Source of the DNA: UBA3537 sp038138145
Lineage (GTDB): Bacteria > Bacteroidota > Bacteroidia > Flavobacteriales > Flavobacteriaceae
Length of the DNA stretch: 64,000 nucleotides
Assembly: GCA_038138145.1 (NCBI GenBank)
Contig: JAYQDD010000008.1
Span: forward strand, 1-64,000
Direction of reading: 5' to 3'
Of this stretch, positions 26,404 through 34,839 are shown in pieces. The translations under genes were made by a program, and so were the position numbers. The stretch's first letter is position 1. Every line of letters starts with the position of its first letter. The notes under the pieces were generated by a model, which was not told where the DNA came from, did not search any database, and worked only from the letters and a program-made list of their open reading frames with translations.

Positions 26404-27375
26404 ATGATGTCAGCACTGTATCCACTAAAATTTACCCCCATTTTAAAAGAAAAAATTTGGGGCGGCCAAAAGCTAAATACGTTGTTAAACAAATCCACGG
26501 ATTTGGATCAAGTTGGCGAAAGCTGGGAACTGAGCGACGTGGAAGGCGATACTTCCTTGGTGGCGAATGGGGCTCTAGTGGGAACTTCATTAAAAACGCT
26601 TCTGGAACAATATAAAGCGGATTTGGTTGGCGAAAAAGTTTATGCACAATTTGGCCCAAAATTTCCTTTACTCATCAAGTATATTGACGCCAAAAAAGAT
26701 TTATCGGTTCAGTTACACCCCAACGATACATTAGCCAAAGCACGCCACCAAAGTTTTGGTAAAACAGAAATGTGGTACGTCATGCAGGCCGATGAGGACT
26801 CAAATTTGATCATTGATTTTAATCAACCTATGAGTGCAGAACTTTACAAAAAGCATTTGGAGGCAAAAACCTTACCGTCAATTCTGAATTTTGAGACCGT
26901 AACCAAAGGAGATACATTTTTTATAGAAGTTGGGCGTGTACATGCCATAGGAGCAGGGGTATTGTTGGCCGAAATCCAGCAAACCAGCGACATTACCTAT
27001 CGGGTATACGATTGGGACCGCACCGATGCCGAGGGTAAACCACGGGAACTACATAACGATTTGGCCATGGACGCTATAGATTTTAAGATGGATAGAGATT
27101 TTAAGGTCAATTATAAGCCACAAACCAATACGCCCGAACAATTGGTTTCATGTCCCTATTTTACGACTAATATTCTCGATGTTGAGGGCGTAATTTTAAA
27201 ACACAACACTCAAGATTCTTTTTTGATTTATATGGCTGTTGATGGCGCTGCTGTTTTTGAAGTTGATGGAAAAGTAACAGAACTATCTTTTGGAGAAACA
27301 CTTTTAATTCCGGCCTGTATGAAGCACTTTAAAATCACTTCACCAAATGCTCGATTGTTGGAGGTTTATATTTGA
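26404..27375 (+). CDS. manA: Mannose-6-phosphate isomerase, class I
   Basis: ManA interconverts fructose-6-phosphate and mannose-6-phosphate, feeding GDP-mannose and cell-surface glycans. The 323-aa cupin protein is of the short B. subtilis type. Zinc ligands are in LSVQLHPND (about 97-105), with Glu in KTEMWYV, and in IEVGRVHAIGAG, the substrate-site block. The start may be either of two adjacent ATGs (26404 or 26407); the first touches the queD stop. It is the third gene of the idi-queD-manA unit. Confidence 0.94.
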   Translation: MMSALYPLKFTPILKEKIWGGQKLNTLLNKSTDLDQVGESWELSDVEGDTSLVANGALVGTSLKTLLEQYKADLVGEKVYAQFGPKFPLLIKYIDAKKDLSVQLHPNDTLAKARHQSFGKTEMWYVMQADEDSNLIIDFNQPMSAELYKKHLEAKTLPSILNFETVTKGDTFFIEVGRVHAIGAGVLLAEIQQTSDITYRVYDWDRTDAEGKPRELHNDLAMDAIDFKMDRDFKVNYKPQTNTPEQLVSCPYFTTNILDVEGVILKHNTQDSFLIYMAVDGAAVFEVDGKVTELSFGETLLIPACMKHFKITSPNARLLEVYI

Positions 27376-27391
27376 AAATGATGTAATTTTG
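27358..27391 (+). promoter_or_regulatory. Promoter of the 88-aa gene
   Basis: TTG (27358-27360), a 23-nt spacer and TAATTTTG (27384-27391) fit the -33/-7 pattern. The -33 box lies inside the end of manA. The predicted leader is about 19 nt. Confidence 0.5.
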
Positions 27392-27413
27392 TAAAAAATA
27401 AATAAATTGAATT

Positions 27414-27680
27414 ATGGCAAACGTTAGAAATTTAAAAAAAGATATCAATTATGTTTTAGGAGACATTATTGAAGCGGTATACATTTGGGAATCTGCACAT
27501 CCAGAAAAAGACCGAAAAAAGAGTGAGGCCATAATCGATGAAGCTATTGCTACTTTTGACGATCTTATCGAAAAAGTAAATGCGAAAGGCGTTGAAAACC
27601 ACAAAGCTCATTTTAAAGGCATTGTAGACGAGCTCGAAACGAAAGGCCGTGCTATGATTGAAAAAATCAACGCCCTTTAA
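27414..27680 (+). CDS. Conserved hypothetical small helical protein (88 aa)
   Basis: I do not recognise a functional family. The 88-residue product is entirely helical in character and rich in Lys and Glu. It has no signal peptide or membrane segment. It starts MANVRNLKKDINYVLGDI and ends in a helix KAHFKGIVDELETKGRAM. The look is of a short coiled-coil or two/three-helix bundle. It has its own predicted promoter behind manA, and it converges with the DUF4369 lipoprotein gene. From memory, similar proteins occur as singletons in Flavobacteriaceae, but I cannot verify this. It is clearly coding. Confidence 0.75.
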   Translation: MANVRNLKKDINYVLGDIIEAVYIWESAHPEKDRKKSEAIIDEAIATFDDLIEKVNAKGVENHKAHFKGIVDELETKGRAMIEKINAL

Positions 27681-27697
27681 TTAGTTGTCTTCAGACG

Positions 27698-28378
27698 TTA
27701 TTTTTTCAAGTAATCTTTTAGAATTATACCATACTTTGAGGCTGCTATTCTTGGGGTTAAACTGTTGTATATGGTATCCAAGAAGGTAGAATTTGCATCA
27801 TATATATCTGAGAGCGCTATATAAGGTGCAACTTCGTTATCTTTATTGTTAATGGCGTAATTAATGCTGTACAAATATTGCCTTTTGAGGTTTGTTTCCA
27901 TTTGTTTTTCAACAGCAGTCACTTCTTTTTCATTGCCCAAACGTTGCGCATTTAACGAAACTTCCATTAATTCTAAGTGTTTGTTTTTAAAACGACTCAA
28001 ATTATCACGGTAATCTTTAAGAAGTTTTTGTTGTGCACTCCCTTCAATTTTAGCATCATAAACAAATCGTTTTAAAGTGGTATTGATGGTGGTTAGGCCT
28101 TCATCAGCAAAAAACGGTATCCGCTCTGCATCCATTACTTTTGTTAAGCTCAAATAAAGCACTTCAGGTTCATTAAGCTGGCATCCTAATTGAAAGGTTT
28201 CTTCGCCTTTGATGGATAATGAATCTATAGAAATATAAGTGGTATCTTGAAATTTCTGCAAATACACCACTCCTTTTTGTAGCCCTTTTACAGTCACTGA
28301 AACTGTGGTGTTTTGTTTGGGTTCAGTACCACATGCGATGATAGAAAATAGGACTATTAGGATAAAATATTTTTTCAT
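27698..28378 (-). CDS. DUF4369-type lipoprotein
   Basis: A 226-aa exported lipoprotein. The leader ends in a lipobox SIIAC with Cys16. An N-terminal beta-sandwich (VSVTVKGLQKGVVYLQKF, about 28-45) corresponds to the DUF4369 domain often found in front of thioredoxin-like domains in Bacteroidota. Here the second half is helical (KNKHLELMEVSLNAQRLGNEKEV, about 131-155 in part) and lacks a CxxC thioredoxin motif, so it is not a TlpA-like redoxin. Function is unknown. It is followed by no partner gene and lies 30 nt downstream of the DUF819 gene. Confidence 0.75.
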   Translation of the reverse strand: MKKYFILIVLFSIIACGTEPKQNTTVSVTVKGLQKGVVYLQKFQDTTYISIDSLSIKGEETFQLGCQLNEPEVLYLSLTKVMDAERIPFFADEGLTTINTTLKRFVYDAKIEGSAQQKLLKDYRDNLSRFKNKHLELMEVSLNAQRLGNEKEVTAVEKQMETNLKRQYLYSINYAINNKDNEVAPYIALSDIYDANSTFLDTIYNSLTPRIAASKYGIILKDYLKK

Positions 28379-28407
28379 GGTTATTTTTAATTTAAAATGT
28401 GATTAAT

Positions 28408-29724
28408 CTAAGCTGTTCCCGAAGCCAATGCCATAAGTATAGTACATCCTATAGCGGCAATAGTCCCAATGGCATAGCCAAATACGGCCAACAATACGCC
28501 CACCGTTGCTAAAGATGGATGAAAAGCAGAGGCCACAATAGGCGCAGAGGCCGCTCCACCTACATTGGCTTGACTTCCTACCGCAAGGAAAAAATATGGT
28601 GCTTTAATAAGTTTTGCAACGAGAATCAGCAACAGTGCGTGGATACTCATCCATACTACCCCTATGGCAATAAGCCCGGTATTGTCAAAAATGAGTTTTA
28701 AATCCATTTTCATGCCAATGGTAGCCACTAAAATATAAATAAAGACACTCCCAAATTTACTCGCTCCGGCACCTTCATAATTTTTTGCCTTTGTAAAGGA
28801 AAGTCCCACCGCAACAAGCGTAGAAATACTAATCATCCAGAAAAAAGATGAGCCCAAAAATGTAAAAATGTTTTTAGAAGTTTCCGATTCAATACCAGAG
28901 ACAAGGTCCTCGAAAAATGGAGCAAAATATCTAGCACACAAATGTGAAAAACTCACTGTACCAAAGGCAATACCCACCATAATCATCAAATCTGTAAGAC
29001 TTGGATTTCTTTTGACACTTTCTGTAAATGAGGATACCTTTTCTTTAAGATCTTCGATGGCTGAAGTATCTGCTTTGAGCCATGTATTGATGCGTTTTCT
29101 TTTTCCTATACCAATCAACAGTAGAGCCATCCAAATATTGGCAACCACAATATCGACAAATACCATACCGCCATAGAGTTTAGGGTTATAACCATAGATT
29201 TCGAGCATAGCGGTTTGGTTTGCACCCCCACCAATCCAACTTCCAGCAAGGGTAGACAATCCTCGCCAAACCGCATCTGGACCAACACCACCAACAGTTT
29301 CTGGAGAAACCATAGTGATAAGCAAAATGGCAATGGGGCCACCAATAACAATTCCTAATGTTCCCGTAAAAAACATAATCAGCGCTTTCCACCCCAGGTT
29401 GAAGACGGCTTTTAAATCTATGCTCAACGTCATGAGTACAAGTGCGGCGGGAAGTAAGTATCGACTTGCTACATAGTATAAATTACTGCTTTCATTGACG
29501 ATGGTTCCGGAAGGGGTGATGCGCTCCCATTCTGGGGCAATCCAACCCAATGTTGTAAATACCGCTGGAAGCATATAAGCCATAAAAAGTCCTGGAACTA
29601 TTTTGTAAAATTTGTGCCAAAACCCCGAAGTTTTGGATTCTGTATAAAAAATAAATGCAATGGCTAACATAAGTAAACCAAATACAATAGTATCATTTGT
29701 AAAAATAGGTGTGGTAGCGGTCAT
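28408..29724 (-). CDS. DUF819 family integral membrane protein
   Basis: A 438-aa polytopic inner-membrane protein with about ten to twelve hydrophobic helices and glycine-rich loops. Blocks such as GTLGIVIGGPI, AGSWIGGGANQTAM (two-helix breaker) and FLAVGSQANVGGAASAP repeat in each half, as in inverted-repeat carriers. This is the DUF819 pattern, a family thought to be related to sodium/solute carriers or regulators; the substrate is unknown. It lies between a DUF1648 membrane protein (12 nt upstream) and a DUF4369 lipoprotein (30 nt downstream), all on the minus strand. Confidence 0.88.
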   Translation of the reverse strand: MTATTPIFTNDTIVFGLLMLAIAFIFYTESKTSGFWHKFYKIVPGLFMAYMLPAVFTTLGWIAPEWERITPSGTIVNESSNLYYVASRYLLPAALVLMTLSIDLKAVFNLGWKALIMFFTGTLGIVIGGPIAILLITMVSPETVGGVGPDAVWRGLSTLAGSWIGGGANQTAMLEIYGYNPKLYGGMVFVDIVVANIWMALLLIGIGKRKRINTWLKADTSAIEDLKEKVSSFTESVKRNPSLTDLMIMVGIAFGTVSFSHLCARYFAPFFEDLVSGIESETSKNIFTFLGSSFFWMISISTLVAVGLSFTKAKNYEGAGASKFGSVFIYILVATIGMKMDLKLIFDNTGLIAIGVVWMSIHALLLILVAKLIKAPYFFLAVGSQANVGGAASAPIVASAFHPSLATVGVLLAVFGYAIGTIAAIGCTILMALASGTA

Positions 29725-29736
29725 GAGATTTTATGT

Positions 29737-30240
29737 TTACGAATTAATTTTGTTGGCCTTCACAAATATATAAATTATAAGCACTAAACTTCCTATGATG
29801 ATTATGGGTAAAAACCAACCACCCAATGTATTACTTTGGTGTTCAGCAGTTTTAATCATAGTTTTGAGAATATAAGCTAAAAGTAACAGGTTGAAAAAAT
29901 TAACAACCCTCAGAATTCTTGTGCTAAAGCGGTAATTCTTTAAGGCATTTTTTTGGGTTATTTTAACGGTGTAATTGTGTAGGTGTGGAAATTTATTTAA
30001 AATATAAATTCCTATAAACATACTACTAAAAATGCCCATCATCAACCAAATAGATTGCTTTGAGCCGAAAGCATCTGCCACACCACGCCCATTGAAATGT
30101 GTGGGTATAATTTCGGGAAGTTCGGCGAAGTGTACTAATACATACATCCAAATAAAAAAGAATAAAAGAAACGAAATCCGATCAATCCAAAGATCGAATG
30201 GGGTTAATGGAATAACTATTTTTGGGTTTTTTTTAAACAT
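29737..30240 (-). CDS. DUF1648 domain membrane protein
   Basis: A 167-aa inner-membrane protein with four hydrophobic helices: about 20-38, 64-82, 110-125 and 142-160. The DUF1648 motif IPTHFNGRGVADAFGSK lies between helices 1 and 2 (about 45-61). Such domains occur in SdpI-like immunity and signalling proteins and in small conserved membrane proteins. No SdpC toxin or SdpR regulator is nearby, so immunity is not supported. The stop is 12 nt before the DUF819 gene, which suggests an operon. The upstream side faces the small-RNA-like region. Confidence 0.85.
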   Translation of the reverse strand: MFKKNPKIVIPLTPFDLWIDRISFLLFFFIWMYVLVHFAELPEIIPTHFNGRGVADAFGSKQSIWLMMGIFSSMFIGIYILNKFPHLHNYTVKITQKNALKNYRFSTRILRVVNFFNLLLLAYILKTMIKTAEHQSNTLGGWFLPIIIIGSLVLIIYIFVKANKINS

Positions 30241-30320
30241 TTATTTTTTAAAATTATTTTTGGCACGGAAGTTGCTTAACAGTTAGTATATTATTTAATT
30301 TTTTTGTTAGTAATATATAT

Positions 30321-30368
30321 TTTGGTTGGTTAGTGGTTAAAGCATCATTTCTCTTAATGATGCTTTTT
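30321..30368 (+). ncRNA. Small-RNA-like unit 1
   Basis: TTTGGTTGGTTAGT (30321-30334) is followed by a terminator hairpin: AAAGCATCATT (30339-30349), loop TCTCTT, AATGATGCTTT (30356-30366), then T-rich sequence. The hairpin is oriented for plus-strand termination, yet no plus-strand gene precedes it; the nearest upstream gene is on the minus strand. Unit 2 shares the 14-nt word, the AAAGCA/TGCTTT stem ends and a TCTCT loop. It could be a short non-coding RNA such as a Flavobacteria-specific motif (Flavo-1 is one candidate, from memory); this is not shown. Confidence 0.5.
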
Positions 30369-30418
30369 CCTTTTGTGAAAGTATTGTTAAACATTATATC
30401 AATGTAAACTATTGGTTC

Positions 30419-30501
30419 TATATTTGTACTATAAAGATTGTATTTTGAATACACTTTGGTTGGTTAGTAATAAAAGCACTGTTCTCTCAGTGCTTTTTTT
30501 A
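30419..30501 (+). ncRNA. Small-RNA-like unit 2 with its -7 box
   Basis: A perfect -7 box TATATTTG (30419-30426) predicts a start near 30430. Downstream are a small hairpin TGTATT/AATACA (30439-30453), the word TTTGGTTGGTTAGT (30455-30468), and a terminator AAAAGCACTG / loop TTCTCT / CAGTGCTTTT (30472-30497) with seven or more T. The predicted RNA is about 70 nt. The -33 element is weak. The hairpin ends just before the stop codon of the minus-strand hydrolase, so it may also terminate that gene. No open frame fits. The class is inferred from structure and repetition. Confidence 0.55.
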
Positions 30502-31428
30502 TTACAAAGCTTTTACAAAATCCAACATCCTGTTCCTGACTTCTTGGGCAATTTCTAATGTAGCAATATTATAAGATTTCATATTTTCCAATTCATCACC
30601 TTCAATGTTTACCAAAACATGATTCATGTTATCTACAATAAGTAACTGTCCATTTTGTGCTGCTTCATACAAAAGTTTAGCTTCTTCAATACCTACTTGC
30701 AAATCTTTATCACCATTGATGATAAGGGTAGGAATTTCTTGTTTTTTTATCACTTCAACAGGGTTGTATTGCATCCAATTAGCCATAAAAGGTTGAAGCT
30801 CCAAATTAAAAATTGAGCCCAGTGGCAACGGATAATCTTTTGTGGTTTCTCCTGCTTTTAATGTGGCCAAAACGCGCTTACTGTCTTCCAAAAACATTGG
30901 TGCTGATTTCGAAATTTGCTCTTCAAGAATCTGATCAATAGGTTTTCCAGCACCTGCCAATGAAATAAATGCTGCCACACCTCCTTGTTCAAGTGCCAAT
31001 AATCCTACCAAACTTCCTTGGCTATGCCCTGCAACAATGATGGTTTCATACTTGGATTTAAAAAAATTAATGACTGATTTTGCATCGGTCACAAAATCAT
31101 CAAAAGAGATGTTTTTATCAATAGTTTTTGTGCGAATTTGTTTAACAATTCTTTTGTCATACCTGAACGTTGCAATGCCATTATTAGACAAAAAAGTAGC
31201 CATTTTTTTTAGCATATCATTTTTCATAAATGATTGATTGCCATCACGATCCGTGGGGCCAGAGCCAGCGATAAAAATTACCAATGGTGAAGTTTTATTC
31301 TCAATTGGGGTATACAAAGTTCCTTCAATGTGTTGATTTACACCAAGCTCAGTTGTGGTAAAATTTTGCCCTAAAATAGGCATCGAAAAAAGTAAACTAA
31401 AAGCCAGTGACAAAAGGAATTTTTTCAT
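30502..31428 (-). CDS. Exported alpha/beta hydrolase
   Basis: A 308-aa alpha/beta-hydrolase with a signal peptide (about 1-20, ending in LGQ). The nucleophile elbow is AGHSQGS with Ser136. The block AGSGPTDRDGNQ carries the oxyanion region. GDKDLQV supplies the acid, and the His is in NHVLVN. It resembles the COG1073-like periplasmic esterases; the substrate is unknown. I chose the ATG at 31428 (MKKFLLSLAF); one two codons earlier at 31434 is possible. It follows alkB directly (6 nt after its stop), so the two may be co-transcribed. It ends at the unit 2 hairpin. Confidence 0.85.
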   Translation of the reverse strand: MKKFLLSLAFSLLFSMPILGQNFTTTELGVNQHIEGTLYTPIENKTSPLVIFIAGSGPTDRDGNQSFMKNDMLKKMATFLSNNGIATFRYDKRIVKQIRTKTIDKNISFDDFVTDAKSVINFFKSKYETIIVAGHSQGSLVGLLALEQGGVAAFISLAGAGKPIDQILEEQISKSAPMFLEDSKRVLATLKAGETTKDYPLPLGSIFNLELQPFMANWMQYNPVEVIKKQEIPTLIINGDKDLQVGIEEAKLLYEAAQNGQLLIVDNMNHVLVNIEGDELENMKSYNIATLEIAQEVRNRMLDFVKAL

Positions 31429-31434
31429 AATCAT

Positions 31435-32034
31435 CTATTTTATAATTCGAAATGTGAGGTTGATGCGTTCACCAACATTTTTTTTAGTTTTAGGAATCTG
31501 ATGAAGCCAATGATGTTGTGTACTACCACTCATGACCAAAAGACTACCATCAGCTAAATTTAGTCTTAATTTTTGAGTTTTATCTGTACGGTGTTTCATA
31601 TGAAACAGACGTTCGGCACCCAAACTCACAGAAGCGATAACAGGGTTTTTGCCTAATTCTTTTTCGTTGTCGGCATGCCAACCGTTACTGTCTTGTCCAT
31701 TGCGGTACAAGTTGAGCAAGCACGTTGTAAATGTTTGGTTTAATGTCTTTTCAATTTTTGATTTGATTTCCAAAAGTACAGGTGAAAAAGGAGTTGGATG
31801 CATCGTAATGTTAGAGTACGTGTAAGGGTTTTTATTATTGGCAAAAAGGGCTGTGAGCCGAGGCTGATCGTATTCTTTGCCAAAAACTTTAATACGGTCT
31901 TGCTGCCAATCTGTTTCTTTTCGTAACACATCAAAATAAGTTGATGCTTCATTATGGCTTAAAAAATGCTCATCGTAGGAAATTTCTGCATCTTTTAAAG
32001 CTATAGTTGTATTATTTTGAACTCCAAAAAGCAT
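31435..32034 (-). CDS. AlkB-like alpha-ketoglutarate-dependent dioxygenase
   Basis: A 199-aa Fe(II)/2-oxoglutarate dioxygenase of the AlkB family, likely repairing alkylated bases by oxidative demethylation. Iron ligands are His120 and Asp122 in NGWHADNE, with a distal His in the HHWLHQIPK block (about 178). The 2-oxoglutarate-binding arginines are in GERINLTFR (190, 196). The N-terminal nucleotide-recognition lid is present (about 25-80). It precedes the hydrolase gene by 6 nt and diverges from the VanX-like gene. Confidence 0.9.
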   Translation of the reverse strand: MLFGVQNNTTIALKDAEISYDEHFLSHNEASTYFDVLRKETDWQQDRIKVFGKEYDQPRLTALFANNKNPYTYSNITMHPTPFSPVLLEIKSKIEKTLNQTFTTCLLNLYRNGQDSNGWHADNEKELGKNPVIASVSLGAERLFHMKHRTDKTQKLRLNLADGSLLVMSGSTQHHWLHQIPKTKKNVGERINLTFRIIK

Positions 32035-32073
32035 CGTTTATTTTTTTTCTAAATTAGCATAAGTTCTGAATTC

Positions 32074-32751
32074 ATGCAACAAAAAACTTATACCTTCATA
32101 TTAACGCTTTTAATGTCGACTTTATTTTTTGCTCAAGCCCCACTACCTGAGGGCTTTAGCGATGTGAAAAAGTTGATTCCAGATTTAGAAATAGACCTGC
32201 GCTATGCAAAGCAAAATAATTTTGTAGGACAAAAAATTGATGGCTATCAGTCGGAAAAAGCAATTTTGAGTACTGCTGCATCACGAGCTTTAATGGCCGT
32301 TCAAGAGGAGTTGATACCCTACGGCTTAGGTTTAAAATTCTTTGATGGTTATCGTCCTCAACGCGCTGTACACCATTTTGTGCGCTGGGCTAAAGATGTT
32401 CAAGATACTTTGATGAAGGCCCAATTTTATCCAAACATCAGAAAATCTCAATTGTTCAAAGAACAATATATTGCCAGCCGATCTGGACACAGTAGAGGGA
32501 GTTCTATAGATTTGACCCTTATTGATTTTAATACGTGTACGGCATTAGACATGGGTAGCCCTTATGATTTTTTTGGTGAAATTTCGCATTTGAGCTATAA
32601 AAATTTGACTGCTGAACAGCTTGCCAATAGAAAATTGCTAAATTCCCTTATGGTCAAACATGGTTTTAGGGCTTATGCTCAGGAATGGTGGCATTTTACT
32701 TTTAATAATGAACCATTTCCCAATACTTATTTTGATTTTGTTGTGGAATAA
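32074..32751 (+). CDS. Exported D-alanyl-D-alanine dipeptidase (VanX-like)
   Basis: A 225-aa M15-type zinc peptidase that cleaves D-Ala-D-Ala, with a signal peptide (about 1-21). Zinc ligands are His139 and Asp146 in SGHSRGSSIDL, and His207 in EWWHF. Glu204 is the catalytic base, and Arg94 in GYRP is the substrate-binding residue of VanX. An exported dipeptidase without a VanHA ligase nearby more likely has a role in cell-wall turnover than in vancomycin resistance. Standalone gene: it converges with htpG and diverges from alkB. Confidence 0.9.
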   Translation: MQQKTYTFILTLLMSTLFFAQAPLPEGFSDVKKLIPDLEIDLRYAKQNNFVGQKIDGYQSEKAILSTAASRALMAVQEELIPYGLGLKFFDGYRPQRAVHHFVRWAKDVQDTLMKAQFYPNIRKSQLFKEQYIASRSGHSRGSSIDLTLIDFNTCTALDMGSPYDFFGEISHLSYKNLTAEQLANRKLLNSLMVKHGFRAYAQEWWHFTFNNEPFPNTYFDFVVE

Positions 32752-32752
32752 A

Positions 32753-32793
32753 AAAAGGGCGATTAATTAAAACCACCCCTTTCAGCATATCTA
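32753..32793 (-). terminator. Probable terminator after htpG
   Basis: On the minus strand AAAGGG (32782-32777) pairs with CCCTTT (32759-32754), followed by a T-run. The loop is long (17 nt) and A+T-rich, with some internal pairing, so this is a moderate candidate. It may also serve the VanX-like gene, which ends immediately before it on the other strand. Confidence 0.5.
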
Positions 32794-32802
32794 TGTTTAG
32801 AT

Positions 32803-34713
32803 TTATTTAATCATCTCATAACTTCGTTTAATGAAATTTGTCAGGGCTTCGCCTTTGAGAAGACCTTGAGAAAGTTGCGCCAAATCTAAACTTTGATTAA
32901 TCAAACGTTCTCGTTTCTTTGCTGTTTTAGTGTTTAGAATTTCATTCACCAAATCAGAATTTGTATTGACAACAAGGTTGTACATCTCTGGCATATTGCC
33001 CATCCCAAACATACCGCCACCGCCAGTCTGTTGCATCTCTTTCATACGGCGCATAAATTCTGGTTGCGTAATCATAAATGGCGCTGCAGAGCTGTCCATA
33101 GCTTCAAGCTGAACGATGAATTTCTCAGACGAAATGACTTCTTTTAGTTGTTCGTCTAACTTTGTTTTTTCTTCTTCAGTCAGTTTGGAAATTGTATTTT
33201 CTTCCTTCTGAATAAGTTTATCCACATGATCCGCATCAACACGCACAAAAGAAATATTTTCTTTACTGCCTTCTAATTTTTGAATTAAATGTGAAACTAT
33301 TGGAGAATCTAACAACAAAACCTCATAACCTTTGGCTTTAGCAGCTTCGATATAACTGTGTTGTTCTTCAGCATTTGAGGCGTATAAAATCACCAATTTA
33401 TCGTCCTTATCCGTTTGTTTCGCTTTGATTTTGTTGTACAGCTCCTCGTAGGTATAAAAAGCACCGTCTACTGTCGGATAAAGTGCAAATGCTTCTGATT
33501 TTTCGAAGAATTTTTCTTCGGAGAGCATTCCGTATTCAATCACAATTTTGATGTCGTTCCATTTTGATTCAAAATCCTCACGGTTGTTATTGAATAATGA
33601 TTTCAGCTTATCAGCTACTTTTTTGGTGATGTACGACGATATTTTTTTTACTGCACCATCAGCTTGAAGGTAAGATCGCGACACATTCAATGGAATGTCT
33701 GGCGAATCAATGACTCCGCGCAACATCGTCAAAAATTCTGGGACAATACCTTCTACATTATCTGTTACAAACACTTGATTTTGATACAGTTGGATGCGGT
33801 CTTTTTGGATGTTTATGTCGTTAGACAACTTTGGAAAATACAAGATTCCAGTCAAATTGAACGGATAATCTACATTCAAATGTATATTGAATAAAGGTTC
33901 TTCAAACTGCATAGGATACAATTCTCTATAAAAGCCCTTATAGTCTTCATCTTTGAGATCTGAAGGCGTTTTGGTCCACGCCGGATTTGGGTTATTGATG
34001 ATGTTGTCAACGGTGATTTTACGATGAGGTTCAGTAGTTTCTTTACCGTCTTTGTCGGTGGTTGTTTTAGGTTCGTGCTCTGGGTCGTTGATTTCTTTTG
34101 TACCAAACTTGATGGGGATAGGCATAAACTTGTTGTACTTGTTCAACAGTTCTGTTATGCGTTGGTCTTCCAAAAATTCAGTAGAGTCTTCAGCAATGTG
34201 TAAGATGATTTCTGTACCTCTCTCTTGTTTATCTGATGTTTCTAAACTGTATTCTGGACTTCCATCACAAACCCAGTGTGCTGCGGGCTCATCTTTGTAC
34301 GATTTTGTGATGATTTCTACTTTTTCGGCGACCATAAAGGCAGAGTAAAAACCAAGTCCAAAATGTCCAATAATTCCAGCGTCTTCAACTTTATCTTTGT
34401 ATTTGTCCAAAAATTCTTCAGCACCAGAAAAGGCAACTTCATTGATGTATTTTTGAACTTCATCAGCAGTCATCCCAATACCTTGATCGATGAGGTGCAG
34501 TTTTTTACCTTCTTTATCAATTTTCACTTCAATTTTTGGTGCGCCATATTCTACTTTGGCTTCCCCAATATTGGTTAAGTGCTTTAGTTTCAAAGTAGCA
34601 TCTGTAGCATTACTGATCAATTCGCGTAGAAAGATTTCATGATCACTGTACAGAAACTTTTTGATTAGTGGAAAAATATTTTCAACGGATACATTTATAG
34701 TTCCTTTACTCAT
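32803..34713 (-). CDS. htpG: Chaperone protein HtpG (Hsp90)
   Basis: HtpG is the cytosolic bacterial Hsp90, a GHKL ATPase chaperone. The 636-aa protein has the ATPase motifs SNATDATLK (about 33-41), DQGIGM (about 76-81) and GHFGLGFYSAF (about 115-125). The middle domain carries the conserved catalytic Arg region (NVSRSYLQAD), and the C-terminal part is the dimer domain. The length is close to E. coli (624). It is monocistronic, with a KAS III gene diverging from it. No heat-shock operator such as CIRCE is recognised in the 126-nt gap. Confidence 0.97.
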   Translation of the reverse strand: MSKGTINVSVENIFPLIKKFLYSDHEIFLRELISNATDATLKLKHLTNIGEAKVEYGAPKIEVKIDKEGKKLHLIDQGIGMTADEVQKYINEVAFSGAEEFLDKYKDKVEDAGIIGHFGLGFYSAFMVAEKVEIITKSYKDEPAAHWVCDGSPEYSLETSDKQERGTEIILHIAEDSTEFLEDQRITELLNKYNKFMPIPIKFGTKEINDPEHEPKTTTDKDGKETTEPHRKITVDNIINNPNPAWTKTPSDLKDEDYKGFYRELYPMQFEEPLFNIHLNVDYPFNLTGILYFPKLSNDINIQKDRIQLYQNQVFVTDNVEGIVPEFLTMLRGVIDSPDIPLNVSRSYLQADGAVKKISSYITKKVADKLKSLFNNNREDFESKWNDIKIVIEYGMLSEEKFFEKSEAFALYPTVDGAFYTYEELYNKIKAKQTDKDDKLVILYASNAEEQHSYIEAAKAKGYEVLLLDSPIVSHLIQKLEGSKENISFVRVDADHVDKLIQKEENTISKLTEEEKTKLDEQLKEVISSEKFIVQLEAMDSSAAPFMITQPEFMRRMKEMQQTGGGGMFGMGNMPEMYNLVVNTNSDLVNEILNTKTAKKRERLINQSLDLAQLSQGLLKGEALTNFIKRSYEMIK

Positions 34714-34806
34714 AGTTTTTTTTATTTTTATCGATTAATAGTGTTAAACTTATGTCAAAAAGAGTACCATTTATCAAAATGTGACAAACTGGCATTTTAT
34801 AAAGTT

Positions 34807-34814
34807 TATATTTG
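34807..34814 (+). promoter_or_regulatory. Promoter -7 box of the KAS III gene
   Basis: TATATTTG matches TAnnTTTG exactly and predicts a start near 34818 and a leader of about 22 nt. A convincing -33 TTG is absent (TGGC is at the expected distance). Confidence 0.55.
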
Positions 34815-34839
34815 TATAAAATCACAACAAAATAACTAT

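Noticed and set aside
29737..30240. SdpI-type immunity protein with a toxin partner
   Set aside because: Only the DUF1648 domain is shared; no SdpC, SdpA/B or SdpR homologue is nearby.
32074..32751. Vancomycin resistance locus
   Set aside because: The dipeptidase is alone and exported, without VanH, VanA/B or VanRS genes.
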